Shown: positions 22,310 to 32,475 of the stretch, piece by piece
How positions within the stretch are numbered: position 1 is the stretch's first letter
Layout of the letters: each line of letters opens with the position of its first letter
From: Hysterangium stoloniferum
Lineage: Eukaryota > Basidiomycota > Agaricomycetes > Hysterangiales > Hysterangiaceae
Direction: 5' to 3'
DNA: 64,000 nucleotides
Assembly (NCBI GenBank): GCA_015178975.1
Contig: WHVD01000176.1
Location: forward strand, 1 to 64,000
Position numbers and translations under genes: made by a program
The notes under the pieces: generated by a model
Told to the model about the DNA's origin: nothing
Database searches by the model: none
What the model saw: only the letters and a program-made list of their open reading frames with translations

Positions 22310-23990
22310 ATGAAGTCAACTCGTCAACCCAAACGCAAATTCTAGGGCGCTGACTGCCCTATCGGCAGGGAACTGGAGGCTGCCAGCGTCTGCGCAGATG
22401 GTATTAATCCGATCAATGTTTTCTGCCATCAATGTGACATCCTTAAATAATTCATCGAGTTCATTTATAATGAACATATAAGTGGTGTAGCGATCAAAGT
22501 CGGCACACGCAAATGAATCTATCTTGGTCTGTAAAACGTCAAGCGCGATATCCAATAGCTTTCCATAAATGCTGCGGAACAAAGGATCCTGTGTGAAACA
22601 GCAGGAGAAAATCCACATTTGTGGGAGGATGAGTTTCATGTGTTCAGATTGGTTTCGATCATATCTGCATATTTCGCATTTCGGCCATTCTCCAAACACA
22701 GAAACGGTAAAACTTACGACCTCCTCCAGAATTTGAAATAGTTTTTAATCACATTGAGGTCCTCATGCGACAGGCCCTGTGCGACATGCAACTCTATAAT
22801 AATGGAGGAGAAACAGTCAGTAATACTAGAATATAATAAAGTGATGAGGGTGGCAGCCGACGGGCTACAAAGGCATTCGCCAAGGTGTGATATGAATATC
22901 GAGGGGACAGCATAGCAGTCACCAGGAATTTGCGACTCGACCAGGGCAGTGAAGAGCACCGGAACCATTTTAGCTGGCGCATTTTCGATGAACCTCATTA
23001 AATAGATTACATATACCATCACTACTATGACGCTGCCAATCATCGCTTCCTCGTCAGTGCGAAACGGGGTTCTAAAGGCGGCATGCGCATTCATGAGAAG
23101 AAATGTCTCCCGATACCGTATTTTACGCGGATAGGATGGTCTTCATTGAAATGATTTCCGTATGCAATCAATGACCGTCATAAGAAGCGAACATGCCTGA
23201 AGAGATCCACCACGTATTTAACGATTCTGCTCAATTACCCCACAGTTAGCTGTTTGTTAAGCAGCCTAGTCATCGTCTTTTCACCCTCGCCTGTCAATAT
23301 GAGTCTATGGGAAATCCTTTGGTACTCCGCCACACGTCGCGTGTATAGCAAGTACTTCCAAAGCAAAATGGATATCTTGGTGCCGTACAGTAGCTCCGTC
23401 CCGATCCACTATAATTCCAGACCACAAAAGTAACCGGGTCCGACTTCGACTTCCGGTGGATTGCGAATAACGGGCTTCTTCCACGCAGCAATGGCGTCTC
23501 TCAATTTCGGACATGCCTCGCTCACTTCCTGATGAATCCAGCAAGCCTTGCGGTGGCTCTATTCAAGTTGTGAAATTACAGCACTAAACGATAAAAAGCC
23601 CGACACATTGAAGTCGAGGCTGGAAACAAAATATTAACGTACCAGTTGCTGAACCCATGAATCAAAGGCTTGCTTGTTGATCGGTACGTGCTCGTCACAT
23701 GAGTGTCTCTGGAGTATATCCTTGACATTCCAGTACAGCAGGCGGGATCAATGGGGGTAGCACTTCGACCTGGTCACGGTGACTCAGTACTACCTCGTGG
23801 TTGGAAATGGCGAGCGTGAGATAGAGACAAAAGGCGTGTCCCAAGAATGGAAAGACAACCGTTGCCAAGGTTCATCAGGCTTCTCCTATTTTTGTGAGAC
23901 ACCTCTTTGAATGTACTTCGAATTGCCAATTAACACTGGTCAACCAAGTCACTGGAAAGGGCCCGGCGTCCAAAAGTACTATTAGCCGAG
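22310..23990 (-). pseudogene. Q family, copy Q5 (long subtype, 3' truncated)
   Basis: The start codon has become ATT near 23806 and exon 1 is internally deleted. Exon 2 (about 23570-23160) keeps SQSTGSRSRTRLLLW in one frame and shifted family residues in another. Exon 3 (about 23094-22714) reads AMIGSVIVVMVYVIYLM, VAQGLSHEDLNVIKNYF. Intron 3 keeps GTAAGT near 22720. Exon 4 reads SIYGKLLDIALDVLQTKIDS, FACADFDRYTTYMFIINELD, LMAENIDRINTI. After that the copy breaks; exon 5 is absent. Dead copy. Confidence 0.6.
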
Positions 23991-24099
23991 ATGAGATTTA
24001 AGCGCCGACAGTCATCAATGTTATATGATAGCCTGTAAATACAGAAAACATACATTCATGATAATACATGAACCGCAAAAGAAAATAGCTGTGAAGGCT

Positions 24100-24420
24100 T
24101 TAAAACCCTGGTCTGTTTTCTGATCTGAAGATTTTCGTGCATACTTTGAAACAATCCATGGTGTTCATGCAAACACCAGTGAGAGAACCTTTTCTTTCTA
24201 TCCTTCTAGCGACGTAACTCAAATTGTCCGAATGGCGCGGACGAGTTGTGCGCCGTCCGGAGTCCCCTTCTATATTGTGTATGGCCCTTTCCAACAAAAT
24301 TGACATCCTAGTGTCATGCAGTAGCTTCGTCCCGATTCGCTCTAATGCGAGACTACAAGAGTACCCCGGTGACTTGAACTTGTTTCGGACGAATTTTATT
24401 GACAAGGAAGAAATGACCAA
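24100..24420 (-). pseudogene. Q exon-2-like segment fused to N reading (copy b)
   Basis: Open frame of about 106 codons. It contains GYSCSLALERIGTKLLHDTR (Q exon-2 core) followed by MSILLERAIHNIEGDSGRR and then RRIERKGSLTGVCMNT (N reading). Same arrangement as 19283-19603. A stop-free run over this length in surrounding decayed sequence is notable. Function unknown. Confidence 0.45.
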
Positions 24421-24479
24421 TCCTATGACATCCCGCCCGAGTCGAAGATGCCCAAGTATTTATGATGGGGACGCGTAAA

Positions 24480-24895
24480 CGTTGTCGTGAGAACCGCGTA
24501 TGTTGGGCACACCTAAACTCGGCCGTGTAGTGACCAATTTTTTAACGCTGACAGCACGAAGTTGGAGCCCCGTGGCTTCTGATGAGCCAGATGACATACA
24601 GTGAGTACGCCAGCTTCTCTGTCTATGTCGGAACAATCCGACAATGGTAATCAGGCGTCAAGACCCCGATGAGACGTTGACCGAACAGCTGATCAGGTCA
24701 TGATTTGGTAGAACGATTACCGCAACACCTGGCCAGGAACCCAGCTTTTCACTCATGCTAAGCAGGCATTCCGCGGCTATAGGCACGCCAGTTGCCGAAA
24801 CGTTGGTGGTTTAGACCTCGCGCTCGTTGATCAGGTTTATACATCTGATTTAGGGGCCCAAGCGGAATATGTGGTAAGTAGAATATTTATTGAAA
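24480..24895. other. Single-copy spacer with a short hairpin
   Basis: No convincing coding frame. The first ~130 bp resemble sequence near 19690-19810 (upstream of copia ends). The remainder, 24610-24895, has no partner in the window. A perfect 7-bp-arm hairpin (TGTCGGA / TCCGACA, loop ACAA) sits at 24626-24643. Confidence 0.4.
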
Positions 24896-24987
24896 ACGGG
24901 AATTGAACGCGCCGCTAACAAAGCTTAGTAATTAAAAATGTTTACAAGAGGGTGTTATTACAATTACACTACAAGACCTACATCGAC
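24896..24987 (-). tRNA. tRNA-like remnant (pseudo-tRNA or tRNA-derived element head)
   Basis: On the - strand the sequence starts GGTCTTGTAGTGTAATTG, a fair RNA polymerase III A-box. Some 50 nt later it has GCGTTCAATTCCCG, a good B-box and T-loop. The anticodon region (CTCTTGTAAAC) resembles a tRNA-Thr(TGT) loop but the stem does not pair. The 3' acceptor strand that should pair with GGTCTTG is missing and one T-stem pair is mismatched. I read this as a decayed tRNA or the head of a tRNA-derived short element, not a working tRNA. Confidence 0.35.
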
Positions 24988-25160
24988 ATATGCTTCATTT
25001 AGCCAACGCGACCATCAACAACTATTGTATAATCATAACGAATATATTATTGACAACCACCTGCCGCTGGGTGCTATAATCGCTATTTAAAGCAGTATTT
25101 ATTGGTCAGTTGTTAGAGTAAAAAAAGGATCCATTATGTTACCCGCTGAATTCTATTTAT
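24988..25160. repeat. E repeat, copy 2
   Basis: Matches 11367-11530 starting at the same point, 'catcgacatatgcttcattt'. It carries about 25 bp more in the middle ('ataatcgctatttaaagcag'). It abuts the tRNA-like sequence. Confidence 0.55.
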
Positions 25161-25321
25161 TTATATCATACTATCACCAATTCATTTACATTGAGTTTAG
25201 ACTGTCACGACGCCATCAGTTCCCTGCCTTCATCTCCCCAGCAAGCCCAACCGCCCTAGGCCTCGGTTTGGGTTTCTTTTCACTTTCAGCCACCACCGCT
25301 TCTTCAGTAAACGAAGGATAA
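25136..25321 (+). CDS. Small hypothetical reading frame after E repeat
   Basis: ATG at 25136, 61 codons, reading MLPAEFYLFISYYHQF then SPASPTALGLGLGFFSLSAT. The ATG is not conserved in E copy 1 (ATT TTA there). Not recognised; could easily be chance. Downstream 25322-25620 holds no feature I can support. Confidence 0.2.
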   Translation: MLPAEFYLFISYYHQFIYIEFRLSRRHQFPAFISPASPTALGLGLGFFSLSATTASSVNEG

Positions 25322-25619
25322 ACATTATGGGTTCACGATGAGGCGAGGCAATGTTGGGACTGATCTACCACTTCAATTCACAGCACCTGCTTGTAATGAA
25401 ATAAATGACTATGAATATCAAAGCCGAAGGCGACAGATATGAGAATAACTCACTCCTTAAGTGGATCGTAGAAGAACTATTAATTTTTGTTCACATCCGG
25501 ACGTCAAGCTAAGGGGATCCTCCAGCCAAACGATTGATGTGTCAACTCAAACTAAGAACCGTACTTCATCACCTTTGTCAACACTGCAGTCATCATAAAT
25601 CGCTTTTGATGTTGGTTGC

Positions 25620-26455
25620 TTTTGGGGGGCTTAGAGGTAAGGCTGTCGTCGCCCCTAGTGTTATCGGGATACGCCGTGCATGTTTTCGGTTCCCAGCAGA
25701 GAGGATAGGACGGAAAGTAATGGCCCAGGGTTGGCATTAGACCGCCAAAAAGGTACAGTGGTCAGTACAGCGGGAATTGGAGATGGGGATAACGGTTTGA
25801 ATTTACGTTCTTGTACAAACCTTTCATGTTCTCTGTCTTTTTTCGTGTTTATTGACCTCAACTCTAACCAAGAGACTATTCATGCGCTCTTGGGTTGTCC
25901 TGTAAAGAGGAAAAAGCGAATCGATGTGTCAGTCTACCCAGCTAAAGCCAAGAATGAAAGAAAAAGCATCAATCGACTCTACCCACCTGCTTATAGGCAC
26001 AACCATCAACCTCAACGTCTTTCCCGTAGAATTGATCTTCTCGGCAGGTTTTCATCGCGATTTTCTACGATAACAGACGCCCTCTTTCCACTCATCGAAC
26101 CATTGATTGGTCCGCACCGGACTGTCGTTGTGGCCTGCAGCGGGTGTTCGCCACTGGAATGAAAAGAGAGTCTGGGTCCCGCTTACTATGCGCAGTCAAA
26201 ACCAGCTCATGAGGGCCCTGGGCGACGAGGTACAAATACTGGGTCTGACGGGGGAGACAAAAGGAAAAAGTGTAGAAGTAGATTCAAACCAGCACGAATG
26301 TAGAGTAGGCAGTGCAGTGCAGCGGTGCAGAAAGAGACAATGGATTGATTTCCAGTTCTTGGACAGGCACCTTTTGGGCTTTGGGTTCTTTTTGGCGGCC
26401 CGGGCCATAGCGAAACGATATCGTTGAGTCGTTTGTAATTGTCCTGTAAATAAAA
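25620..26455 (+). pseudogene. P family, copy P6 (best-preserved open frame)
   Basis: From 25680 a frame stays open for 160 codons: MFSVPSREDRTESNGPGLAL, then NSNQETIHALLGCP, then LSRRIDLLGRFSSRF. Sister copies suggest an intron from 'tacGGTAACAG' to 'gcctgCAG' that joins into GVRHWNEKTLWVP in phase 1. In this copy the donor GT is AT, so the reading runs into the intron and stops at 26162. The last exon, in another frame, reads RSQNQLMRALGDEVQILGLT and GKSVEVDSNQHECRVGSAVQ. Product unknown. The downstream W/D module is missing: P6 is joined to Q6 near 26530. Confidence 0.5.
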
Positions 26456-26529
26456 CGAAGCGAAGAAGATAGGCATTAGTCAACCCAATTAATGTCAAAC
26501 GGTAACAAAAACATCTACGGGTTCCACCC

Positions 26530-26932
26530 ACCTATTCATGTCGTCTCTCTCAAAGTCGGACATGGCTTGCTCAATTCCTGATGAATCCAGCAAGCCTTGC
26601 GGTGACTCTAGGCAAGTTGGAAAACCTCGGTACTAAACGAAAAAAGTCCGACACATTGGAGTCGATGCTCGGAACAAAGGATTAACATACCAGTTGCTGA
26701 ACCCATGAATCAAGCGCGTCCTTGTTGATCGGTACATGCTCGTCACGACCTTATCTGTGAAAACAGAGGCCGTGACCTTCTCTCTTACACGCCCATAGTC
26801 TCTGAAGTGTATCCTGAAAAAGACTTTGGAGGATTTCGATCCGTTGAGATTCTTCAGAGCAGCAGGCGAGATCAATGGGAGTAGCTCTTCGGCATCATCA
26901 AGGTGACTAGGTTCTACCTCGTATTCAGACAT
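26530..26932 (-). pseudogene. Q family, copy Q6 (exon 1 and start of exon 2)
   Basis: The ATG at 26932 gives MSEYEVEPSHLDDAEELLPL. Intron 1 is 26633-26690 (GTATGT...TAG, 58 bp). Exon 2 ends after GLLDSSGIEQ-type residues, where it is fused to the P6 tail. A frameshift lies in exon 1 near 26830. A truncated, dead copy. Confidence 0.6.
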
Positions 26933-27075
26933 GGGAAACATGAGATATAGACAAGCAGCATGTCACAAGAATGGAAATACACCCGTTGGCAAGGTTCATC
27001 AGTCTTCTTCCATTTTTGTGAGAGACTGCTTTAAAATTGCCAATTAACACTGGTCTACTAAGTCACTGGAAAAGG

Positions 27076-27343
27076 TATTAAAAATAGTATGAGTTGGCTT
27101 ATTGTAATACACAATCTACAAGTGGGTAATGGACTTGTAATAATAGTACTTGTTTGTCAATCAATGTGTCAGTTAGTGAATCACCTTCTGACCTGATAGG
27201 TAGGATGCTAGTTTAAGTGTACACTGGTTCTGGCATGTATTAACCTCAGAAAACATGGTCCACAATTAGCATCCTCCTATGAAAAAGTGAGGAAATGGGT
27301 GAACCACCCCTAGGAAAGGGGTGGTTTCATCACCAATTCCAAC
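27076..27343. mobile_element. Z-family insertion with AAAAGG target duplication
   Basis: Sister copies read 'cactggaaaaggcccggc' without interruption (e.g. 41850). Here 268 bp are inserted between AAAAGG at 27070-27075 and 27344-27349. The left part matches Z at 1690-1830. Near the right end is a hairpin, AACCACCCCT / AGGGGTGGTT (27302-27326). No coding sequence. Confidence 0.7.
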
Positions 27344-27349
27344 AAAAGG

Positions 27350-27800
27350 CCCGGCATCCAAAGGTACTGTTAGCCAAGATGAGCTTTAAACATCGAGAGT
27401 CAACACATAGTGTTATGACAACTGAAAATGCAGAAAATAATACATTAATTATAATATATAAACTGAAAAAGAAAAAGGTTGTGAAGTATGTACAACATGG
27501 GCCTGTTCTATTCATCTGAAGATTTCCATGCATATCGAAAAGGTGGTTCGAAACAAAAATTGGTGTTCATGCAACCATCAGGAAGAGAACCTTTTCTTTC
27601 TATCCTTCTGCTGATATGTCATGCAGCTGAGTTGGGCTCTGTGATCCTCCAGCTCTTTCACTTGTCATTCTTTTTATTAAAAAAGAAATAGAAAGGGGTA
27701 TACTTCTATTCAGGGTCCACACAGAAAAAGGAGGAGTAACAATGCTGATGATGAAGCCACATGAAAAAATAATTACGCCAGCTTTGCTTTCCTGCCAATG
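27350..27800 (-). repeat. N block, copy at 27 kb
   Basis: Matches 16350-16800 and 41880-42280 in order: 'aaaggcccggcatccaaag', 'gaagatttcc', 'tctatccttctgc', 'gtcattctttttattaaaaa'. No intact frame. Confidence 0.5.
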
Positions 27801-29840
27801 TGGCATCTCTTCCTCTCTTCTTTATAAAAATCTTGTTAGAACTTGTCCACTGATTTCATTTACACCGACATCATGATCTGAGTGACTTCCATTATGTCAT
27901 GTTTTCCCTTTTCTGCCATATTTATCTCTCTCCTTATTTTCCATATTCTCACAACCCATACATATTATCTCTACCCATGTCTCTCACATTCTCACTATTG
28001 CTATCCCCCATGACAATGGGCTGAAAGATGGGTGGAAGGAAATAGACTAAAACAATGCATCTAATTGGGGATAATGGTTTGGCAAGTATGTCAGTTTTGT
28101 CAAGTGGTAATGGAGTTGTAAGGTGCTGTTTTCAATTAAAAGTCGAATAAAGTGACATTTGACTCTGACATGTTTCTTTTGATGGAGTGGACATTGAATG
28201 GAAGGAAATGCCTCCATCCCTTGATTGTCTTTGAATATAGCCATCAGTTCTTCATATATGATTGAGTTGTTCTAAGAAGTGTCTTATCTACACAACATCA
28301 TGGGTAGCTTCTGAAAGTACCATGCTAGTCTGTGTTCCAGATGACCAATATACAGGTCCTGATCCAAGAAATATTATGTGTCCTCCCATATCACCTATCC
28401 TCAGTATCCCCTGCAAAGTCCCCATCTGAGTATCTGTGTGAGATATGTTTCCTACTCCTAGCCATTATTTCTGCTCTCCAGTCTTGAAGAGATGTTCATT
28501 TAATGAGGTTCCAATGGTTCAGAGAAGGATTAGATGAATACTGATATATTGTATTGACCAAATAAGCAATAATAGGTCACAACACAACAGCTGTGAACAT
28601 GATGCTTCTAATAGGCTCTGGATAGGGCAGGTTGGTTGTTTCTTCTGTTTCTTCACTAGTTTATCACTGTGAGATGGAACTAAAATTGATTCCAAGTGGG
28701 ATAGGAGATCACATTAGTTTAGAATTCAGTATGTTGGATTTCCTCATGAAAATCATATAGAGTTCTTCACCATTCATTTCCCCCTTGTCTGGTTCCAGAT
28801 ACTGCTTTCAATAATAGCAATGCAGGATGCACCTTTCCTGACCCTTCTGTTTGCTGCACCTACACTCTTTCCTTCATCATTCCATGTAAGCATACTGATT
28901 TAACATGAAATTGGAAAATAGCTAAATCTCCTGATCTACCTAGAGCTAAGAAAATTATAATGGGAGTCTGTGTGTGTGCCCCATTAGCCCCTGGCTGAAA
29001 CCAAAGAGTTCACCTGACTTCCAGAGGAATTAAATGGATTAGTCCTTCTATTACCAGACTTCAGACATGGATCTTCTTGCCACATGTTACTACCTCTTTT
29101 AGGACAATTTCTAGCCCAATGATCTTGTTACCCATATTTAAAACATCCATTTGAGCAAGGTTCTTTCCAAGTTGGAATTCCTTGTGCACTATCATGTACA
29201 CATTGTGGGGACCTGAATACATACCTGCCTCCCCTTGCAGCGAATACTGAACCTTCTGAGAGTGTGTGATGAACCTCTGTTCTTAATTTCTTGACAATTT
29301 CTTTGACTGTGTCCAATTCATAGTCAATTATTGATGACATAATGTCAAGCTCCTCTGGCAGCATACTCATAAACAGGCTGAGATAGCTCATGTCCTCTAT
29401 ATATAATCCACTTCCAATAGTTTCAATCTGATTGAATCCATTTGAACTTTATATTCAATACTATCTGTTCTGTCATTGCACATTCAAACAAGTGCTGACA
29501 ATAACACTTGGCTATTGGCTAAACCCATTCTGTATGTTTTTTTTCACTTGTTCCATGCATACCTTGGATTGTCATTCACCATAATTACCACCCTTGGTTC
29601 ATCTTCAACACATAACATAATTTTGCTATAGGCTCTTTTCTTTCGAAGTTCCCAGGCCTCTTCTATTTGTGGCTTCACCAGTTTAAGGGCTCCAAAACAT
29701 GTGCATAGCAGGGGAGTGTAAATTCCCTGGTAATAAGTTCCCAGTAATCTATTGACTCAAGTGTGGTCTTCATACTCACACTCCATGTAAAATAATTATC
29801 TTTTCTCAGCTGTGTATTCATTTTTCCAGTGATACCCCTG
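27800..29840 (-). mobile_element. Ty1/copia remnant C2 with gag zinc-knuckle relic
   Basis: RNase H end at 28244-28047 (KHVRVKCHFIRLLIENSTLQ). Gag at 29391-29128 (SYLSLFMSMLPEELDIMSSI ... TVKEIVKKLRTEVHHTL), typical of copia gag helices. It continues in frame to a decayed CCHC knuckle near 29110-29150: CFKYG, a stop, then QDHWARNC. The second Cys is Tyr, and the stop stands where a residue is expected. Most of protease, integrase and RT is deleted. This is the only copy here retaining the knuckle. Confidence 0.8.
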
Positions 29841-30079
29841 AATTATAATTTATAAATTTAAACGGTTATTCCCCATCGGTCGATTATCTCAGTGTTTTGT
29901 TGAGGGACAAGTGCAAGAAAGCAAAACTTGAAGTTTTAGGAGTGACAATCTCTTTCTTAAATCATCGCTCGAGCTCTTGAAAGACTGAGGAAATCATCCT
30001 TCGGATATCATACTTTGAGTTACACTTCGAAGAATCTTAAGCTAGGTCGAACATCATTCAGGTAATGGATAAACACGTT

Positions 30080-31989
30080 AGTCATATGGCACAGTCTAGT
30101 CACACGCCCGTCCGTGCTTCTTCAAATGGGATAGGAAGCTTGTGTTGGAACTTGGTGAGACCCCGACAAATGGAGTCGCAAGCAGACAAAGGAGAGAATG
30201 TACGTCGTGCATCAAAACCCCCAAGGTCGTCGTCCAACCCTCCTCTCCGTGCATCTCGAAAAAGTCTAGGAAGTCGTGGAGAGCAGGGATTGGGCTATTC
30301 GCTCGCACTGCCGTGCACGCAATTTCGGGTTCTGGAGATTGTGAAATTAACTCCGATGAGCCCCGTATTAGCCTTGAGGCGCCATGAAACAATAAATGGT
30401 CTGGTTTTGGGTTCTGAATTAGTATTCTGATAGCCGAATAATTTTGAGACGAGAGGTCCGCGATGGTGTAACTGTGGACTCACTGCAGCATTTTAACCCC
30501 GATGGAAACAATGATATCAATTCGATCAATGTTTTCTGCCAGTAATGTGACATCCTTAAATAATGCATAGAGTCTATCTAGAATGCATAGATAACCGAGG
30601 TAGCGAAAAGGGTTGCCACACGCAAATAAATCGATCTTGGTCTGTAAAACGTCAAGCGCGATATCCAATAGAGTTCCATACATGCTGCGGAGCCGAGGAT
30701 CCTGTTTTAGCAGCAGGAGAAAATTGATATTTGCGCGTGAATCTATTTCATGTGTCCAGGTTGGTTTCGATCGTATCTGCATAATTCTCATTTCGGCCAT
30801 TCTCCGAAAGGAGCAACGGTAAAACTTACGACCTCATCCATAATTTGAGATAGTTTTTAACGACATTGAGGTCCTCATGTGACAGGCCCCATCCATCATA
30901 CACGTCCTTAATAATGGCGGATAAACACTCAGTAATAATAGAATTATCTAAAGTGGTGAGGGTGGCAGCCGACCGAGTACAGAGATATTCGCCAAGGTGG
31001 GATATGAATATCGAGGCGACAGCATAGCAGTCACCAGGAAGTTGCGACCCAACCAGGGCAGTGTAGAGCACAGGAACCATTGTAGCTGGCGCATTCTCAC
31101 TGTACGCCATGAAACCGAGTACACGCGCCATCTCAACTATGACTCTGCCGATGTTCATTTCTTCGCTAGTACCAAGCCAGGTTGTGAATGCGCCATAGGT
31201 CCTCGTGAGAAGATTTCGCCCGATATCGTATTTTCAGGGGGTAAGATAGTCTTCATTAAATTGGTTTCAGCATGCAATTAATGGCTTTCATCAGAAGCGA
31301 ACATGCCGGAAGAGATCCACCCCCTCTTGAACCATTATGCTCAATTGCCGCACAGTTAGCCGTTTGTTAAGTTGTCTAGTCGTCCTCATTTCCTCGAGCG
31401 TGTCCAACAGCCTTCGGGCAACTCTCTCGTACTCCGCCACACGCCATGTGTATAACCAGCATTTTCCAACCAAAATGGACATCTTGGTGCTATACAATAG
31501 CTTTGTCCCGATTCGCTCCAATGCCAGACCACAAAAGTAACCGGGGCCGACTTGGACTTCCATTGCATCACGAGTAACGGGCTCCGTCCACGCAGCAATA
31601 GCGTTTCTCTCAATTTCGGACATACCTGTTGAATTCCTGGATCCAGCAAGCCTGGTGGCGGTTCTACCCAAGTTGCAAAATCACGGCACTAAACGGGAAA
31701 AAAAGTCCGATACATGGCAATCCATCCTCGAAACACGAGGTTAAAATACCCGCTGCTGAACCCACGAATCAAGTGCGCCCTTGGTGATCGATATATGGTC
31801 GTCATGACCTGGTCTGTGGTAACAGAGGCTGTGACCATCTACATTACACGCCCATTGTCTCTGGAGTATGCCCCGAAAATGACTTTCGAGGACTTGGATC
31901 CTTTTAGATTCCAAGGAAGCAGGTGAGATCAATTGGGGTACCTCTTCGACATGGTCAAGGTGACTGGATACTACCTCGTGGTCAGACAT
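30080..31989 (-). pseudogene. Q family, copy Q7 (long subtype, all exons traceable)
   Basis: ATG at 31989 (MSDHEVVSSHLDHVEEVPQL). Intron 1 is 31689-31749 (donor GTATTT). Exon 2 (about 31688-31270) has LALERIGTKLLYSTKMSILV. Exon 3 (31158-30826) reads MNIGRVIVEMARVLGFMAYS to GLSHEDLNVVKNYLKLW. Intron 3 has a good GTAAGT. Exon 4 has LLDIALDVLQTKIDLFACG. Exon 5 ends LSHLKKHGRACD then TAG at about 30096. Small frame changes occur in exons 1-2, but exons 3, 4 and 5 are each open. Product unknown. One of the better templates for the family. Confidence 0.65.
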
Positions 31990-32167
31990 GGGGAACGTGA
32001 GATACAAGCAAGAGGGGGTGTCACAAGTATGGAAACGAGAACCGTTGACAAGGTTCATTAGGTGGTCTATGTTTGTGACACGGCGCTTTGGGTGTATTTC
32101 AAATTGCCAATTCACACTGGTCTACTAAGTCACCGGAAGGACAACTGTAAATACAGAAAATAATTAA

Positions 32168-32475
32168 TTAATTTAAATGAATAAGCTGAAAAAGAAAAAC
32201 GCTTTGAAGTCCAAAACTATTCTCGTTATCTGAAGATTTCCGTACATATCGACAAAGGACTTTGTACTTCGTGTTCATGGAAATATCAATGAGCAAACCT
32301 TTTCTTTCTACCCTTCTGCCGACATACCGAGTGGTGCGGCCGAGTTGGCCTCCGCCATCCTCCGGCTCTTTCACTTGTCATTCTGTTTCTTGAAAAAGAA
32401 ATAGAATGGGCTATACATCCATTAAGAGTAAAGACAGAAAAAGGAGGAGTCAGAGTGCATCTCATGAAGCCATAT
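32168..32475 (-). repeat. N block, copy at 32 kb
   Basis: - strand reading EPEDGGGQLGRTTRYVGRR then ISMNTKYKVLCRYVRKSSD, conserved with 16.6 kb. Its right end is cut by the LTR at 32476 inside the motif 'gaagccatat'. Confidence 0.5.

Noticed and set aside
22316-23094. Similarity of Q exons 3-5 to the N-terminal helical domains of fungal STAND/NLR proteins
   Set aside because: Only a vague resemblance in helical, leucine-rich layout; no diagnostic motif and no NACHT or NB-ARC P-loop anywhere nearby.
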